From Clostridia bacterium (GTDB lineage Bacteria > Bacillota_A > Clostridia > Oscillospirales > CAG-272): a DNA stretch of 22,164 nucleotides. A program made the position numbers and the translations under genes. Below are positions 8,700 to 15,883 of this stretch, piece after piece. The notes below the pieces were generated by a model. It made no database searches. It was not told where the DNA came from and saw only the letters and a program-made list of their open reading frames with translations. The stretch is from contig JAFUQY010000293.1 in assembly GCA_017472105.1 (NCBI GenBank), positions 1-22,164 on the forward strand, read 5' to 3'. Every line of letters begins with the position of its first letter. Position 1 is the first letter of the stretch.

Positions 8700-9425
8700 A
8701 TGCCGCAGTTCAGACACGGGAAAATACTGCCGACGACTCCCTATGTCCTTGTGCATCCCACACTCGCCGCGCATTACCTCATCGAGGGACGCGTGCTCGT
8801 TTGCCTTGTACGCCACGGTCAGACCGACTGGAACCTCATCAAACGGCTTCAGGGACGCGAAAATGTCCCGCTCAACGAGGAAGGACGGGCGCAGGCTGAC
8901 GCGGTTTCCCGGCTCATCGACGGCATCCGCAGAAACGGCGTGTCCTTCACCACCGTGTGCACTTCTCCGCTCTCCCGTGCAGTTGATACCGCCAACACCA
9001 TCTCCGAATCCCTCGGTCTTGGAAAAGCCACCGTCGTCGATAAGCTCATCGAACGCGACTACGGCAGTCTGTCCGGGCTGACTCTGGACGAGCGGCGGCG
9101 TCTGTTCCCCGGAGGCGAGCGTCAGGCAGGCAACGTGGAGACCGTCCCGGCGGCGGCATCGCGTATGCTCCGTGCCATCGACGACATGACCGAGCTGAGC
9201 GGCAGACGTACCGTCATCGGCGTCACCCACGGCGGCATCATCAACGCGGTCTACTCACGGCTGACGCAGGGCGAGCTCGGCACCGGCAAAACGCTCACCG
9301 TCAACTGCGGCGTAAGCTGCATCGCGGCGGGCATCGGTGAACCCATCCCGCTGGCATACAACCTCCAGGATGAGGACGCCGCGCTCTACATCACGAAACT
9401 GCTGCTGTGCGGAGCGGATATATAG
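8700..9425 (+). CDS. Histidine phosphatase family protein (phosphoglycerate mutase-like)
   Basis: The protein has the phosphohistidine motif LVRHGQTDWN (Arg38, His39, Gly40), Arg93 in TSPLSRA, Glu118 in IERDYG, and the second catalytic His177 in THGG. Members include cofactor-dependent phosphoglycerate mutase and many broad phosphatases (CobC- and PhoE-like). At 241 residues and without the mutase-specific insertions, it is more likely a phosphatase than a glycolytic mutase. About 37 residues precede the catalytic motif, where small phosphatases usually have fewer than ten; this leader (MPQFRHGKILPTTPYVLVHP) has no obvious signal peptide. AAGGAGGG ends 7 bases before ATG 8700, supporting this start. 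It is a single-gene unit with a consensus promoter and a terminator at 9461-9503. Confidence 0.9.
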   Translation: MPQFRHGKILPTTPYVLVHPTLAAHYLIEGRVLVCLVRHGQTDWNLIKRLQGRENVPLNEEGRAQADAVSRLIDGIRRNGVSFTTVCTSPLSRAVDTANTISESLGLGKATVVDKLIERDYGSLSGLTLDERRRLFPGGERQAGNVETVPAAASRMLRAIDDMTELSGRRTVIGVTHGGIINAVYSRLTQGELGTGKTLTVNCGVSCIAAGIGEPIPLAYNLQDEDAALYITKLLLCGADI

Positions 9426-9429
9426 TTAA

Positions 9430-9476
9430 AGATAAGAGAGAAGAGAGAAGAGAAAAGGTAAAAATGCTGCGCATTT
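9430..9476 (-). repeat. Hairpin/TTTTTACC/polypyrimidine element, copy 1
   Basis: Read on the minus strand: a 6-bp hairpin AAATGC-GCA-GCATTT (9476-9462), continuing through TTTTTACC, then a long run of C and T built from CTCTT and TCTCTTC units to about 9430. The same layout recurs at 12510-12570 and 19179-19251. On the plus strand the tract is polypurine and follows the stop codon of the histidine phosphatase gene. Confidence 0.6.
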
Positions 9477-9503
9477 ATTTTTGAAATTGCGGAGCATTTT
9501 TTT
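9461..9503 (+). terminator. Intrinsic terminator of the histidine phosphatase gene
   Basis: AATGCT (9463-9468) pairs with AGCATT (9493-9498), extended inward after a mismatch by CGCA with TGCG and by T/A pairs, and is followed by a run of T residues. The left arm doubles as the small hairpin of repeat copy 1. Confidence 0.75.
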
Positions 9504-9514
9504 GCGCATATCTA

Positions 9515-9544
9515 TTGACAAAATACCCCATGCGGGTATATAAT
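9515..9544 (+). promoter_or_regulatory. Promoter of csoR-copA-copZ
   Basis: TTGACA (9515-9520) and TATAAT (9539-9544) are separated by 18 bases. The spacer is almost entirely occupied by CsoR operator 1, so bound repressor would block polymerase directly. Confidence 0.85.
9523..9539 (+). promoter_or_regulatory. CsoR operator 1
   Basis: ATACCCCATGCGGGTAT is a 17-bp interrupted palindrome (ATACCC/GGGTAT) of the kind bound by CsoR-family copper repressors. It sits between the -35 and -10 boxes and shares its last base with the -10 box. Confidence 0.85.
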
Positions 9545-9554
9545 ATAGCCACAG

Positions 9555-9571
9555 ATACCCCATCCGGGTAT
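9555..9571 (+). promoter_or_regulatory. CsoR operator 2
   Basis: ATACCCCATCCGGGTAT differs from operator 1 at one central base and begins 32 bases further on, about three helical turns. It covers the predicted transcription start region, upstream of the csoR ribosome binding site (GGAGG at 9584-9588). Confidence 0.85.
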
Positions 9572-9599
9572 ATCGAATCAAACGGAGGAACAACCGCCG

Positions 9600-9905
9600 A
9601 TGGAAGAAACAAACTGCTGCTGCGCGGATAAGAAAACCTCACGGCCGGAGGAAGAGCGCAAAAAGCTCATCAACCGCCTCAGCCGTATCGAAGGACAGAT
9701 CCGCGGAATCAAAAACATGGTCGAGAACGACGCGTACTGCAACGACATTCTGACCCAGTCCGCCGCCGTCAATGCCGCAGTCAACGCCTTCAACCGGGAG
9801 CTGATCGGCAGTCACCTGCGCGGATGCGTCACCCGGGATCTTCTCGCAGGAAACGATGACGTCATCGACGAACTGCTCACCACACTTCAGAAGCTGATGA
9901 AATAA
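9600..9905 (+). CDS. csoR: Copper-sensing transcriptional repressor CsoR
   Basis: The 101-residue all-helical DUF156 protein has the Cu(I) ligand set Cys47, His72 and Cys76, with the x24 and x3 spacing of the well-studied Mycobacterium tuberculosis CsoR (Cys36, His61, Cys65). Apo-CsoR binds operator DNA; copper binding releases it. The N-terminus is unusual in carrying three adjacent cysteines (CCC, residues 6-8) plus acidic and basic residues, which could be an extra metal or redox site (inference). GGAGG lies 11 bases before ATG 9600, slightly long. It is first in the operon and should repress itself, copA and copZ through the two operators upstream. The family also has nickel, formaldehyde and persulfide sensors, but the ligand pattern and copA favour copper. 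Confidence 0.95.
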   Translation: MEETNCCCADKKTSRPEEERKKLINRLSRIEGQIRGIKNMVENDAYCNDILTQSAAVNAAVNAFNRELIGSHLRGCVTRDLLAGNDDVIDELLTTLQKLMK

Positions 9906-9932
9906 CACAACTCCCACGAAAGGAGAATATAC

Positions 9933-12224
9933 ATGACCAATCGAAAATTCGCAGTTACCGGAATGTCATGCGCGGCTTGTCAGGCTGCGGTGGAAAAAAC
10001 GGTATCCGCTCTGCCGGGCGTGGAGTCGGTCACGGTCAGCCTGATGACAAACTCCATGACCCTCACATTTGACGAAAACGTGCTCACCGAGGAAGCGCTG
10101 TTCAAAGCGGTCTCCGATGCGGGCTACGGTGCATCAAACTGGGTGAAGCGCGAGGTCACACAGGCGGAGGAAGAGGCAAAATACCGCGGCATGATCCGCC
10201 GGCTGATCTCATCCGCAGTCTTCGCCATCCTCATGATGTACGTCACCATGGGTCACATGATCGGACTTCCCCTGCCCTCGTTCATGAGTCCGCACGGTCA
10301 CGCATGGGAGCCCATCGTCTATGCCGCGGTGCAGGTCGTGCTGGCAGTCCCCGTCATCATCATCAACCGCGCATACTTCACCGACGGCTTCAAATCCGCT
10401 CTGCACAAATCGCCCAACATGAACACCCTCGTGGCAACCGGCGCGGCGGCGTCCATGGTCTACGGCATCTACATTTTCGTCCTCATGATCGCGGGATACG
10501 CCGCCGGGGACGAGATTCACCACTATTCGATGGATCTCTACTTCGAGTCCGTCACGATGATCCTCACCCTCATCACGCTCGGACGGACGCTTGAGACCCG
10601 CGCAAGACGGCACACCTCCGACGCTGTCCGCAAGCTCATGAACCTGACTCCGAAAACGGCGGAAATCATCCGCGGCGGGCAGGTTGTCACCGTGAAATCC
10701 GAGGAACTCACCGTCGGCGACCGTGTTGTCATCCGTGCGGGCGGTTCCGTTCCGTGTGACGGCGTGGTTGTCTCCGGCGGCGGTGCGGCTGACGAAAGCG
10801 TTATCACCGGCGAGAGCGTTCCCGTGCAGAAAGACGCGGGCGATACCCTCATCTGCGGCACGATTCTCACCTCCGGCTACGCGGAAATCACGGCGGCTCA
10901 CGTCGGCGAGGACACAACCGTCGCGAAAATCACCCAGCTTGTCGAGGACGCGGCGTCGAGCAAGGCTCCCGTTCAGAAGCTGGCGGACAAAATCAGCGGC
11001 ATTTTCGTGCCCGTCGTCTGCTCGATCGCGCTTGTCACGTTCGTTCTGTGGATGATCTTCGGCGAAAGCCTCCATCAGGCGGTCGGATTCGGCATCTCCG
11101 TTCTCGTCATCAGCTGTCCCTGCGCGCTCGGACTGGCAACGCCGACTGCCATCATGTGCGGTGTCGGACGCGGTGCATCCCTCGGCATCCTCATCAAATC
11201 CGCCGACGCCATCGATGTACTGTGCAAGTCCTCCGCCGTTGTGCTTGATAAAACGGGAACCATCACCGAAGGCAGAATGCGCGTCTCCGATGTAATTCCC
11301 GCCGATGGATTCACGACTGCCGGTCTTCTCGTCTCAGCCGCGTCTCTCGAGAGCATGAGCGAGCATCCCATCGGCACGGCAATCGTCGACTACGCACGCG
11401 AAAACGGCACCGATCCCGCACCGGTTGATAATTTCACCCAGACCTTCGGCGGCGGCGTACGCGGAACCTTTGACGGAAACGAAATCTGCGGCGGCAACCT
11501 GAAATTCATGGAAGAATCCGGCGTGACGGTTCCCGATGAAGTGCGGAAAACCCTCGATTCCCTCGCGGACGGCGGCAAAACACCCGTCCTCTTCGCAGAA
11601 AACGGAAAAATCAGCGGCATCATCGCACTGCGCGACACGATCAAGCCGTCCAGCATCGATGCGGTACGTGCGTTCAACGAACTCGGCATGGAAACCGTCA
11701 TGCTCACCGGCGACAACACCGCAACCGCACACGCCATCGCAAAGGAAGCCGGCATCTCCCACGTCATCGCACAGGTGAAGCCGGACGAAAAAGCCGCCGT
11801 CATCGAGCATCTCATGGCGGGCGAGCAGAAGGGCGTGTTCGATGATCTGACCCGCCGGTACGTCATCATGATCGGCGACGGCGTGAACGATGCACCCGCA
11901 CTGGCAATGGCTGACTGCGGCATGGCGGTCGCGCACGGTACGGACATCGCCATCGAATCCGCCGGCGTGGTTCTCGTCCGCAGTGATCTCTCCGACGCCG
12001 CACGTGCCGTCAAGCTGAGCCGCGCCGTCATGCGGAACATCGCACAGAACCTCGCATGGGCGTTCGGCTACAACATCCTCTGCATCCCCATCGCGGCAGG
12101 TGTACTCTACCCCATCTTCGGCATCGCACTGACTCCGATGATCGCCTCCGCGGCAATGTCCCTCTCGAGCGTCTGCGTCGTCACAAACGCGCTGAGACTG
12201 CGTCGGTGGAATCCTGACAGATAA
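9933..12224 (+). CDS. copA: Copper-exporting P1B-type ATPase CopA
   Basis: The 763-residue membrane protein pumps Cu(I) out of the cytoplasm using ATP. It has one N-terminal heavy-metal-associated domain with GMSCAAC (Cys13, Cys16), the intramembrane metal site CPC (Cys395, Cys397), the phosphorylation site DKTGT (Asp439), the SEHPIG motif (His478) and the hinge GDGVNDAPA (from residue 648). The last membrane segments carry FGYN and MSLSS, the Cu(I)-specific P1B-1 signature, which argues against zinc, cadmium or cobalt as substrate. AAAGGAG lies 9 bases before ATG 9933, 27 bases after csoR. It is controlled by the CsoR operators. Many Bacillota CopA proteins have two N-terminal metal domains; this one has one, with a separate copZ-like gene downstream. 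Confidence 0.97.
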   Translation: MTNRKFAVTGMSCAACQAAVEKTVSALPGVESVTVSLMTNSMTLTFDENVLTEEALFKAVSDAGYGASNWVKREVTQAEEEAKYRGMIRRLISSAVFAILMMYVTMGHMIGLPLPSFMSPHGHAWEPIVYAAVQVVLAVPVIIINRAYFTDGFKSALHKSPNMNTLVATGAAASMVYGIYIFVLMIAGYAAGDEIHHYSMDLYFESVTMILTLITLGRTLETRARRHTSDAVRKLMNLTPKTAEIIRGGQVVTVKSEELTVGDRVVIRAGGSVPCDGVVVSGGGAADESVITGESVPVQKDAGDTLICGTILTSGYAEITAAHVGEDTTVAKITQLVEDAASSKAPVQKLADKISGIFVPVVCSIALVTFVLWMIFGESLHQAVGFGISVLVISCPCALGLATPTAIMCGVGRGASLGILIKSADAIDVLCKSSAVVLDKTGTITEGRMRVSDVIPADGFTTAGLLVSAASLESMSEHPIGTAIVDYARENGTDPAPVDNFTQTFGGGVRGTFDGNEICGGNLKFMEESGVTVPDEVRKTLDSLADGGKTPVLFAENGKISGIIALRDTIKPSSIDAVRAFNELGMETVMLTGDNTATAHAIAKEAGISHVIAQVKPDEKAAVIEHLMAGEQKGVFDDLTRRYVIMIGDGVNDAPALAMADCGMAVAHGTDIAIESAGVVLVRSDLSDAARAVKLSRAVMRNIAQNLAWAFGYNILCIPIAAGVLYPIFGIALTPMIASAAMSLSSVCVVTNALRLRRWNPDR

Positions 12225-12254
12225 TCACTTCATTTTATATAAGGAGATAAAACC

Positions 12255-12476
12255 ATGTTATTCGGCAAAAAGAAAACGCTCACCCTCAAGATCGGCGGCA
12301 TGCACTGCGAAAAATGCTCCGCCAAGGTGGAAAACGCACTCAAGGCACTCGGCGCGAAGGCATCCGTTGACCTCAAGCTCGGACGCGCATCCGTCACCTG
12401 CCCCGAAAAGCTCGACAGCGCGGACCTGAAGAAAGCCGTCGAAGCACTCGGCTTCAGCTGTGACGTAATCGAGTGA
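12255..12476 (+). CDS. copZ: CopZ-like copper chaperone (heavy-metal-associated domain)
   Basis: The 73-residue protein is a single heavy-metal-associated domain with GMHCEKC (Cys18, Cys21). Such proteins carry Cu(I) in the cytoplasm to CopA or to CsoR. A basic leader (FGKKK) precedes the domain. The Met-His-Cys variant of the binding loop, and a third Cys at CDVIE near the end, are mild peculiarities. AAGGAG lies 8 bases before ATG 12255, and the gene begins 30 bases after copA, completing a csoR-copA-copZ operon. A terminator follows at 12488-12548. A mercury-binding MerP-like role is possible by fold but not by context. Confidence 0.9.
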   Translation: MLFGKKKTLTLKIGGMHCEKCSAKVENALKALGAKASVDLKLGRASVTCPEKLDSADLKKAVEALGFSCDVIE

Positions 12477-12487
12477 CAAAAGCAAAG

Positions 12488-12548
12488 AAAAAGTGAAGAG
12501 ATCATAATGAAACACGAAGTGTTTTTTACCGATTCTCTTCACTTTTTT
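12488..12548 (+). terminator. Terminator of the copper operon with nested hairpin
   Basis: AAAAAGTGAAGAG (12488-12500) and CTCTTCACTTTTT (12535-12547) form a perfect 13-bp stem ending in T residues. The loop holds a second hairpin, AAACAC-GAA-GTGTTT (12510-12524). The poly-A on the left also makes it usable as a terminator for the minus-strand gene ending at 12560. Confidence 0.8.
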
Positions 12549-12570
12549 CTTTTATCTCTTCACTCGTTTA
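12510..12570 (+). repeat. Hairpin/TTTTTACC/polypyrimidine element, copy 2
   Basis: AAACAC-GAA-GTGTTT is followed by TTTTTACC (12523-12530) and then a tract of C and T with CTCTTCAC units. The tract overlaps the 3' end of the small minus-strand gene. The hairpin core AACACGAAGTGTTTTT is shared with copy 3. Confidence 0.6.
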
Positions 12571-12730
12571 CAATCTCATATTCCAGCATCTCATAATGCA
12601 GTTTCGTTCCCACATCCGTGCCGGGCGGGAGAAGTGCCAGCGCGATGAAGAGCTCGTCCTTGGTCTCTGTGTCCCGCAGGGTGGCGTATTCCCCTTCGAT
12701 TTTCACAACGATATAATCCTTCGGTTCCAT
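12560..12730 (-). CDS. Small protein, DUF3006-like (56 aa)
   Basis: The 56-residue frame begins MEPKDYIVVKIEGEYATLRD and ends HYEMLEYEIVNE. Its start ATG overlaps the TAA of the GH43 gene as TAATG, a classic translational coupling junction, which argues for a real gene. The order of features (IEG-YA-L, then an acidic turn, then ALLPPGTDVGTKL) resembles the DUF3006 family, short beta-rich proteins of unknown function found in many Bacillota, often near secreted or thermonuclease-like proteins. That resemblance is from memory and needs a profile search. Codon use matches the neighbours. It is the last gene of the four-gene operon, and the copper operon terminator faces it. Confidence 0.72.
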   Translation of the reverse strand: MEPKDYIVVKIEGEYATLRDTETKDELFIALALLPPGTDVGTKLHYEMLEYEIVNE

Positions 12731-13656
12731 TATACGCGATCCTGATATCTCTCCGCGGTAATCACGCCGTCCTTCACGTGGAGCTTGCAGATTCTCGCGG
12801 TGCGGCGTTCCACGTAGCCGGCGTCCGATTCGGGCTTGTAGTCGCGGCCGTGGTAGACTGCGTAGTACTGACCGTCGAGCTTGATGACGCTGTGGTGTCC
12901 GACGCCTTCTTCGTATTCATTCTTAATCATGACGGGATCGAACTTGCCGTTGTCCGTATGCTTCACAAAATCCACCTTCGTCAGATCACCCTCGTCGGAC
13001 TTTGCAGCCGCGTAGCCGATGTGGTAGGTGTCGTTTTCGTAGCATGCACCGGAGTACATCACGTACTGCCAGCCGTCTTCCTCGAACCAGAACGCGCCTT
13101 CGATGGTGTGCCAGTCACGGCCGTCGTTGTAGCGGTTGCGCTGGAAGATTTCTTCGTCGAACGTGGGAACAACGACTTCGCGCGGCTGATATGCGGGTGT
13201 AAAGGGATCGAGCAGGCGGTCAACATACACGCGGGTGCCGATTCTCTCGGGCTCCCTGTTGTCTTCCGCGTACCAGAGGAACAGACCGTCCTTCGTCTCA
13301 ACAACGTGCGCGTCGATGGAGAAGCGGTCAAAGAGCTTTTTCTGATTCGTGAACGGGCCGAGCGGGTTGTCCGCTTCCATGACGTGCAGATGCTCGAAGC
13401 AGCCGTCGAGGTCGCAGGAAACGTAGATGTAGTACTTGCCGCCGGTCTTGATGATGCACGGTGCCCAGAAGTTGCGTCCGCCTTCCACGGTTCCGACGAT
13501 GCCTTCGTAATGCCATTCGCCGAAAATGTCGTCCGCAGAGTACGCATCAACACCCTTGCCCGCGGTTACATACATGTAGTATCTGCCGCCGTCCGCGAAA
13601 ATGTAGGGGTCCGCCTGATTGCGGTTCTGGGATTGCGCGTCGAACTTGAATTTCAT
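12730..13656 (-). CDS. Glycoside hydrolase family 43 protein
   Basis: The 308-residue protein is a single five-bladed propeller domain without signal peptide, so it acts in the cytoplasm, presumably on imported oligosaccharides. The GH43 catalytic acids are visible: Asp16 in ADPYIF, Asp115 in SIDAHVV and Glu186 in TIEGAFWF. The GVGHHSV loop (from 251) matches the GxGHxS loop that lines the GH43 active site. GH43 enzymes cleave beta-xylosides, alpha-arabinofuranosides, arabinan or galactans; the sequence alone does not say which. AAGGAG precedes ATG 13656 by about 8 bases. It lies 25 bases after the PHP gene and is coupled to the small downstream gene by TAATG. Confidence 0.9.
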   Translation of the reverse strand: MKFKFDAQSQNRNQADPYIFADGGRYYMYVTAGKGVDAYSADDIFGEWHYEGIVGTVEGGRNFWAPCIIKTGGKYYIYVSCDLDGCFEHLHVMEADNPLGPFTNQKKLFDRFSIDAHVVETKDGLFLWYAEDNREPERIGTRVYVDRLLDPFTPAYQPREVVVPTFDEEIFQRNRYNDGRDWHTIEGAFWFEEDGWQYVMYSGACYENDTYHIGYAAAKSDEGDLTKVDFVKHTDNGKFDPVMIKNEYEEGVGHHSVIKLDGQYYAVYHGRDYKPESDAGYVERRTARICKLHVKDGVITAERYQDRV

Positions 13657-13681
13657 ACAGTGTTCTCCTTAATATAAAAAT

Positions 13682-14479
13682 TTAAACAATCGAAACAAAG
13701 TCCTTCTCAGTCAGTCCGAGGACGTCAACGAATTTCTCGAGCTTCGCGTATCTCTTGTAATCCACCGCAGTGTGACGGTCGGAGCCGAAGGTGAATCTGC
13801 ATCCGCATTCCTTCGCAATCGCAAACATGCGGTAGAAATCCGCGTTCTGCATCGCTTCGTCGGTCATTTCCCTGATATCGCCGACACAGCAGGGGTTGAA
13901 TTCCACGGCAATGCCCGCCTGAGCCGCCGCTTTCCAGCAGTCGTAGTACTCGGCGTCGGTGATGAGATCCTGGATTTCCTTCTGCGGATACGGACAGCAA
14001 ACCGCGTGGAAGGGATGCGCGATGGCGGTGACGTACTTTGCGTTTCTGCTGTTCACGATGTCGTGGAACGCGCGGAGCATGAACTCGGCGTGCACCCGTC
14101 TGTCATCCCGTCCGTTCTTGAACGTGATGTGCGTGTGGGAATTCGGCACGAGCATGAAGTCCAGCTGAGCGGCAGCTTCTTCCGCGACGGCGATATCCCG
14201 GTGACCGAGGTCGTACTCGCACTCGCATCCGACGCGGATTTCAATGCCGGCCGTGTCAATTTCCGCGAGCTCTTTCTTGATTTCGAAAATATGCGCAAGA
14301 TTCTGGGGAACGTACCAGTTCGGCGCACCGGAAACCGCAGAATCCCACATGTGATCCGCGAATCCGATGAGGCGGTAGCCCAGTTCCCGCGCCTGACGGA
14401 TGTAATCCGCCGCAATTCCCTCCGGCTTTCCGCAGCTGGAGAGTCTGGTGTGAATGTGAATGTCTTCGTGCATCAGCAT
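13682..14479 (-). CDS. PHP domain phosphoesterase (histidinol-phosphatase-like)
   Basis: The 265-residue protein is a polymerase-and-histidinol-phosphatase (PHP) metal-dependent domain. The metal-binding pattern is visible as HIHT (His8, His10), GFADH (His43), a central glutamate region (GCECEYD), SHTHITF, AHPFHA and, near the end, FGSDRH. HisJ/HisK-type histidinol phosphatases have the same pattern and length, but no other histidine genes are nearby. The operon (glycerol-1-phosphate dehydrogenase-like, GH43) suggests hydrolysis of a sugar or polyol phosphate instead (inference). AGGAGG lies 8 bases before ATG 14479. The gap to the upstream gene is 26 bases. Confidence 0.87.
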   Translation of the reverse strand: MLMHEDIHIHTRLSSCGKPEGIAADYIRQARELGYRLIGFADHMWDSAVSGAPNWYVPQNLAHIFEIKKELAEIDTAGIEIRVGCECEYDLGHRDIAVAEEAAAQLDFMLVPNSHTHITFKNGRDDRRVHAEFMLRAFHDIVNSRNAKYVTAIAHPFHAVCCPYPQKEIQDLITDAEYYDCWKAAAQAGIAVEFNPCCVGDIREMTDEAMQNADFYRMFAIAKECGCRFTFGSDRHTAVDYKRYAKLEKFVDVLGLTEKDFVSIV

Positions 14480-14505
14480 GACGGCAGCCTCCTGTCATTC
14501 ATTGC

Positions 14506-15816
14506 TTAAAGTTTTCCGAGGTCCCAGAGAAGGCGACCGAGAACGTATTTGTCGCGGATGTCCTTCGCCATGAAGAATGCGTCCGCCATGTCTTCTTCGG
14601 TCAGTCCGATTTCCTCGCCGGTTGTGGGATGTCCGATGTCCTTCATGAACTTCGCAAGATCCGCGGAACGGGGCATTTTCGACGCAATCCGCTGAATTTC
14701 ACCCCAGTTCGTGACGATTTTCGCCAGACGGTCGGCGTGCTTTGCGGAGTCGTACTTCTTTTCCTTCCGGTCGCCCGCGATGATTGCCTCCGCACCGTGA
14801 CCGAGCTTTTCGGTGAGCGTTTCGTACCAGCCGTCGAGATCAAAGCTGTTCGCGAATTCGCGTGCCGCCGTGGGTTCCGGTCTCTGCTGCATGAGTCCCT
14901 CGTACGCGCGGATGGTCATGAGCGTGCCGATGCCGCACTGGATACCGTGGAAATCCGACGGTGTGCCGAATTCGAGCGCGCGCATGTCGATGATGTGGGA
15001 AATGTAGTGCTCCATGCCGGATGCCGGACGGGAAATTCCCGCGTAGTTCATCGCAAGCCCGGACAGCACAAGCCCTTCCATGACCGCGCAGACCGCTTTT
15101 TTATCGCCTTCCACCGCAGCCTTTGCGGATTTCACGCACTGATCCAGCGCACACCGCACAATTTCGGCGATCGTTTCGCAGTAGTAGTCACCCACGATGA
15201 GGTTCGCAATCTGCCATTCGGCGATGGAAACATACTTCGCCAGCATGTCGCCCACACCGGAGCGGATCATGTGCACGGGCGCTTTCGCGAGAATTTCCGC
15301 CTCGCCGATGACCGCATCGGGACACTTGGAGTTCAGCGAAACCTTGAGTCCGCTCCGTTCCATGGAGGAAGACGCCGACGCAAAGCCGTCCATGGAAGGC
15401 GCGGTTGCCACAATGATCTGCGGGACGTTCTTTGCCGCTGCCAGAATCTTGCCGGTATCGTTGATGACGCCGCCGCCCACCGCGATCACGAGGTCACAGT
15501 CAAGCGGGCAGTACATCACGGCTTCCCCGACGATTTCCTCGTCCGGAGACGGCTTGATCCGCTGGATGATGTGCAGCGCGTAGGGAATTTTTGCTTCGTC
15601 GAGCAGTCTGCACACCCATTCGCCCGCGGCTTCGTAGGTCAGGGTATCGCACAGCACGAACGGCTTCTTTCCGCCGTATTTGTTCACCAGTCCGGGCAGT
15701 TCGTTCATCACGCCGTCGCCGATGAAGCAGTCGCGGAGCAGTCCGAAATGGGTTCTGCCGCAGGAGGGGCATACAAACCCGTCGTTTTTCATCAGGGAGT
15801 TAAGATCGTAGTTCAT
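14506..15816 (-). CDS. sn-glycerol-1-phosphate dehydrogenase family protein (AraM/EgsA-like)
   Basis: The 436-residue protein belongs to the iron-containing alcohol dehydrogenase/dehydroquinate synthase-like fold. It shows the NAD-binding GGGVINDTGK (114-123), ATAPSMDGFAS, and the metal ligands Asp190 (GVGD), His270 (GMEHYISH) and His290 (FHG). These match AraM/EgsA, which reduce dihydroxyacetone phosphate to sn-glycerol 1-phosphate. The N-terminal CPSCGRTHFG resembles the CxCGxxH beginning seen in many bacterial members. In Bacillus subtilis araM lies in the arabinose operon with a phosphatase gene; here the companions are a PHP phosphoesterase and a GH43 glycosidase, a comparable combination. 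The ribosome binding site is modest (GAGGT). It is the first gene of the operon; upstream is the fold-back element. Confidence 0.88.
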   Translation of the reverse strand: MNYDLNSLMKNDGFVCPSCGRTHFGLLRDCFIGDGVMNELPGLVNKYGGKKPFVLCDTLTYEAAGEWVCRLLDEAKIPYALHIIQRIKPSPDEEIVGEAVMYCPLDCDLVIAVGGGVINDTGKILAAAKNVPQIIVATAPSMDGFASASSSMERSGLKVSLNSKCPDAVIGEAEILAKAPVHMIRSGVGDMLAKYVSIAEWQIANLIVGDYYCETIAEIVRCALDQCVKSAKAAVEGDKKAVCAVMEGLVLSGLAMNYAGISRPASGMEHYISHIIDMRALEFGTPSDFHGIQCGIGTLMTIRAYEGLMQQRPEPTAAREFANSFDLDGWYETLTEKLGHGAEAIIAGDRKEKKYDSAKHADRLAKIVTNWGEIQRIASKMPRSADLAKFMKDIGHPTTGEEIGLTEEDMADAFFMAKDIRDKYVLGRLLWDLGKL

Positions 15817-15883
15817 CGTTTTACCTCGATTCTGTATTGCGGTTGGTTGAGTGGTTGGGAATAATGTTGTTGAAATATTTTTA

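Noticed and set aside
14629..15864. Open frame of 411 codons on the plus strand
   Set aside because: It is antisense to the glycerol-1-phosphate dehydrogenase family gene, whose motifs and ligands are complete.
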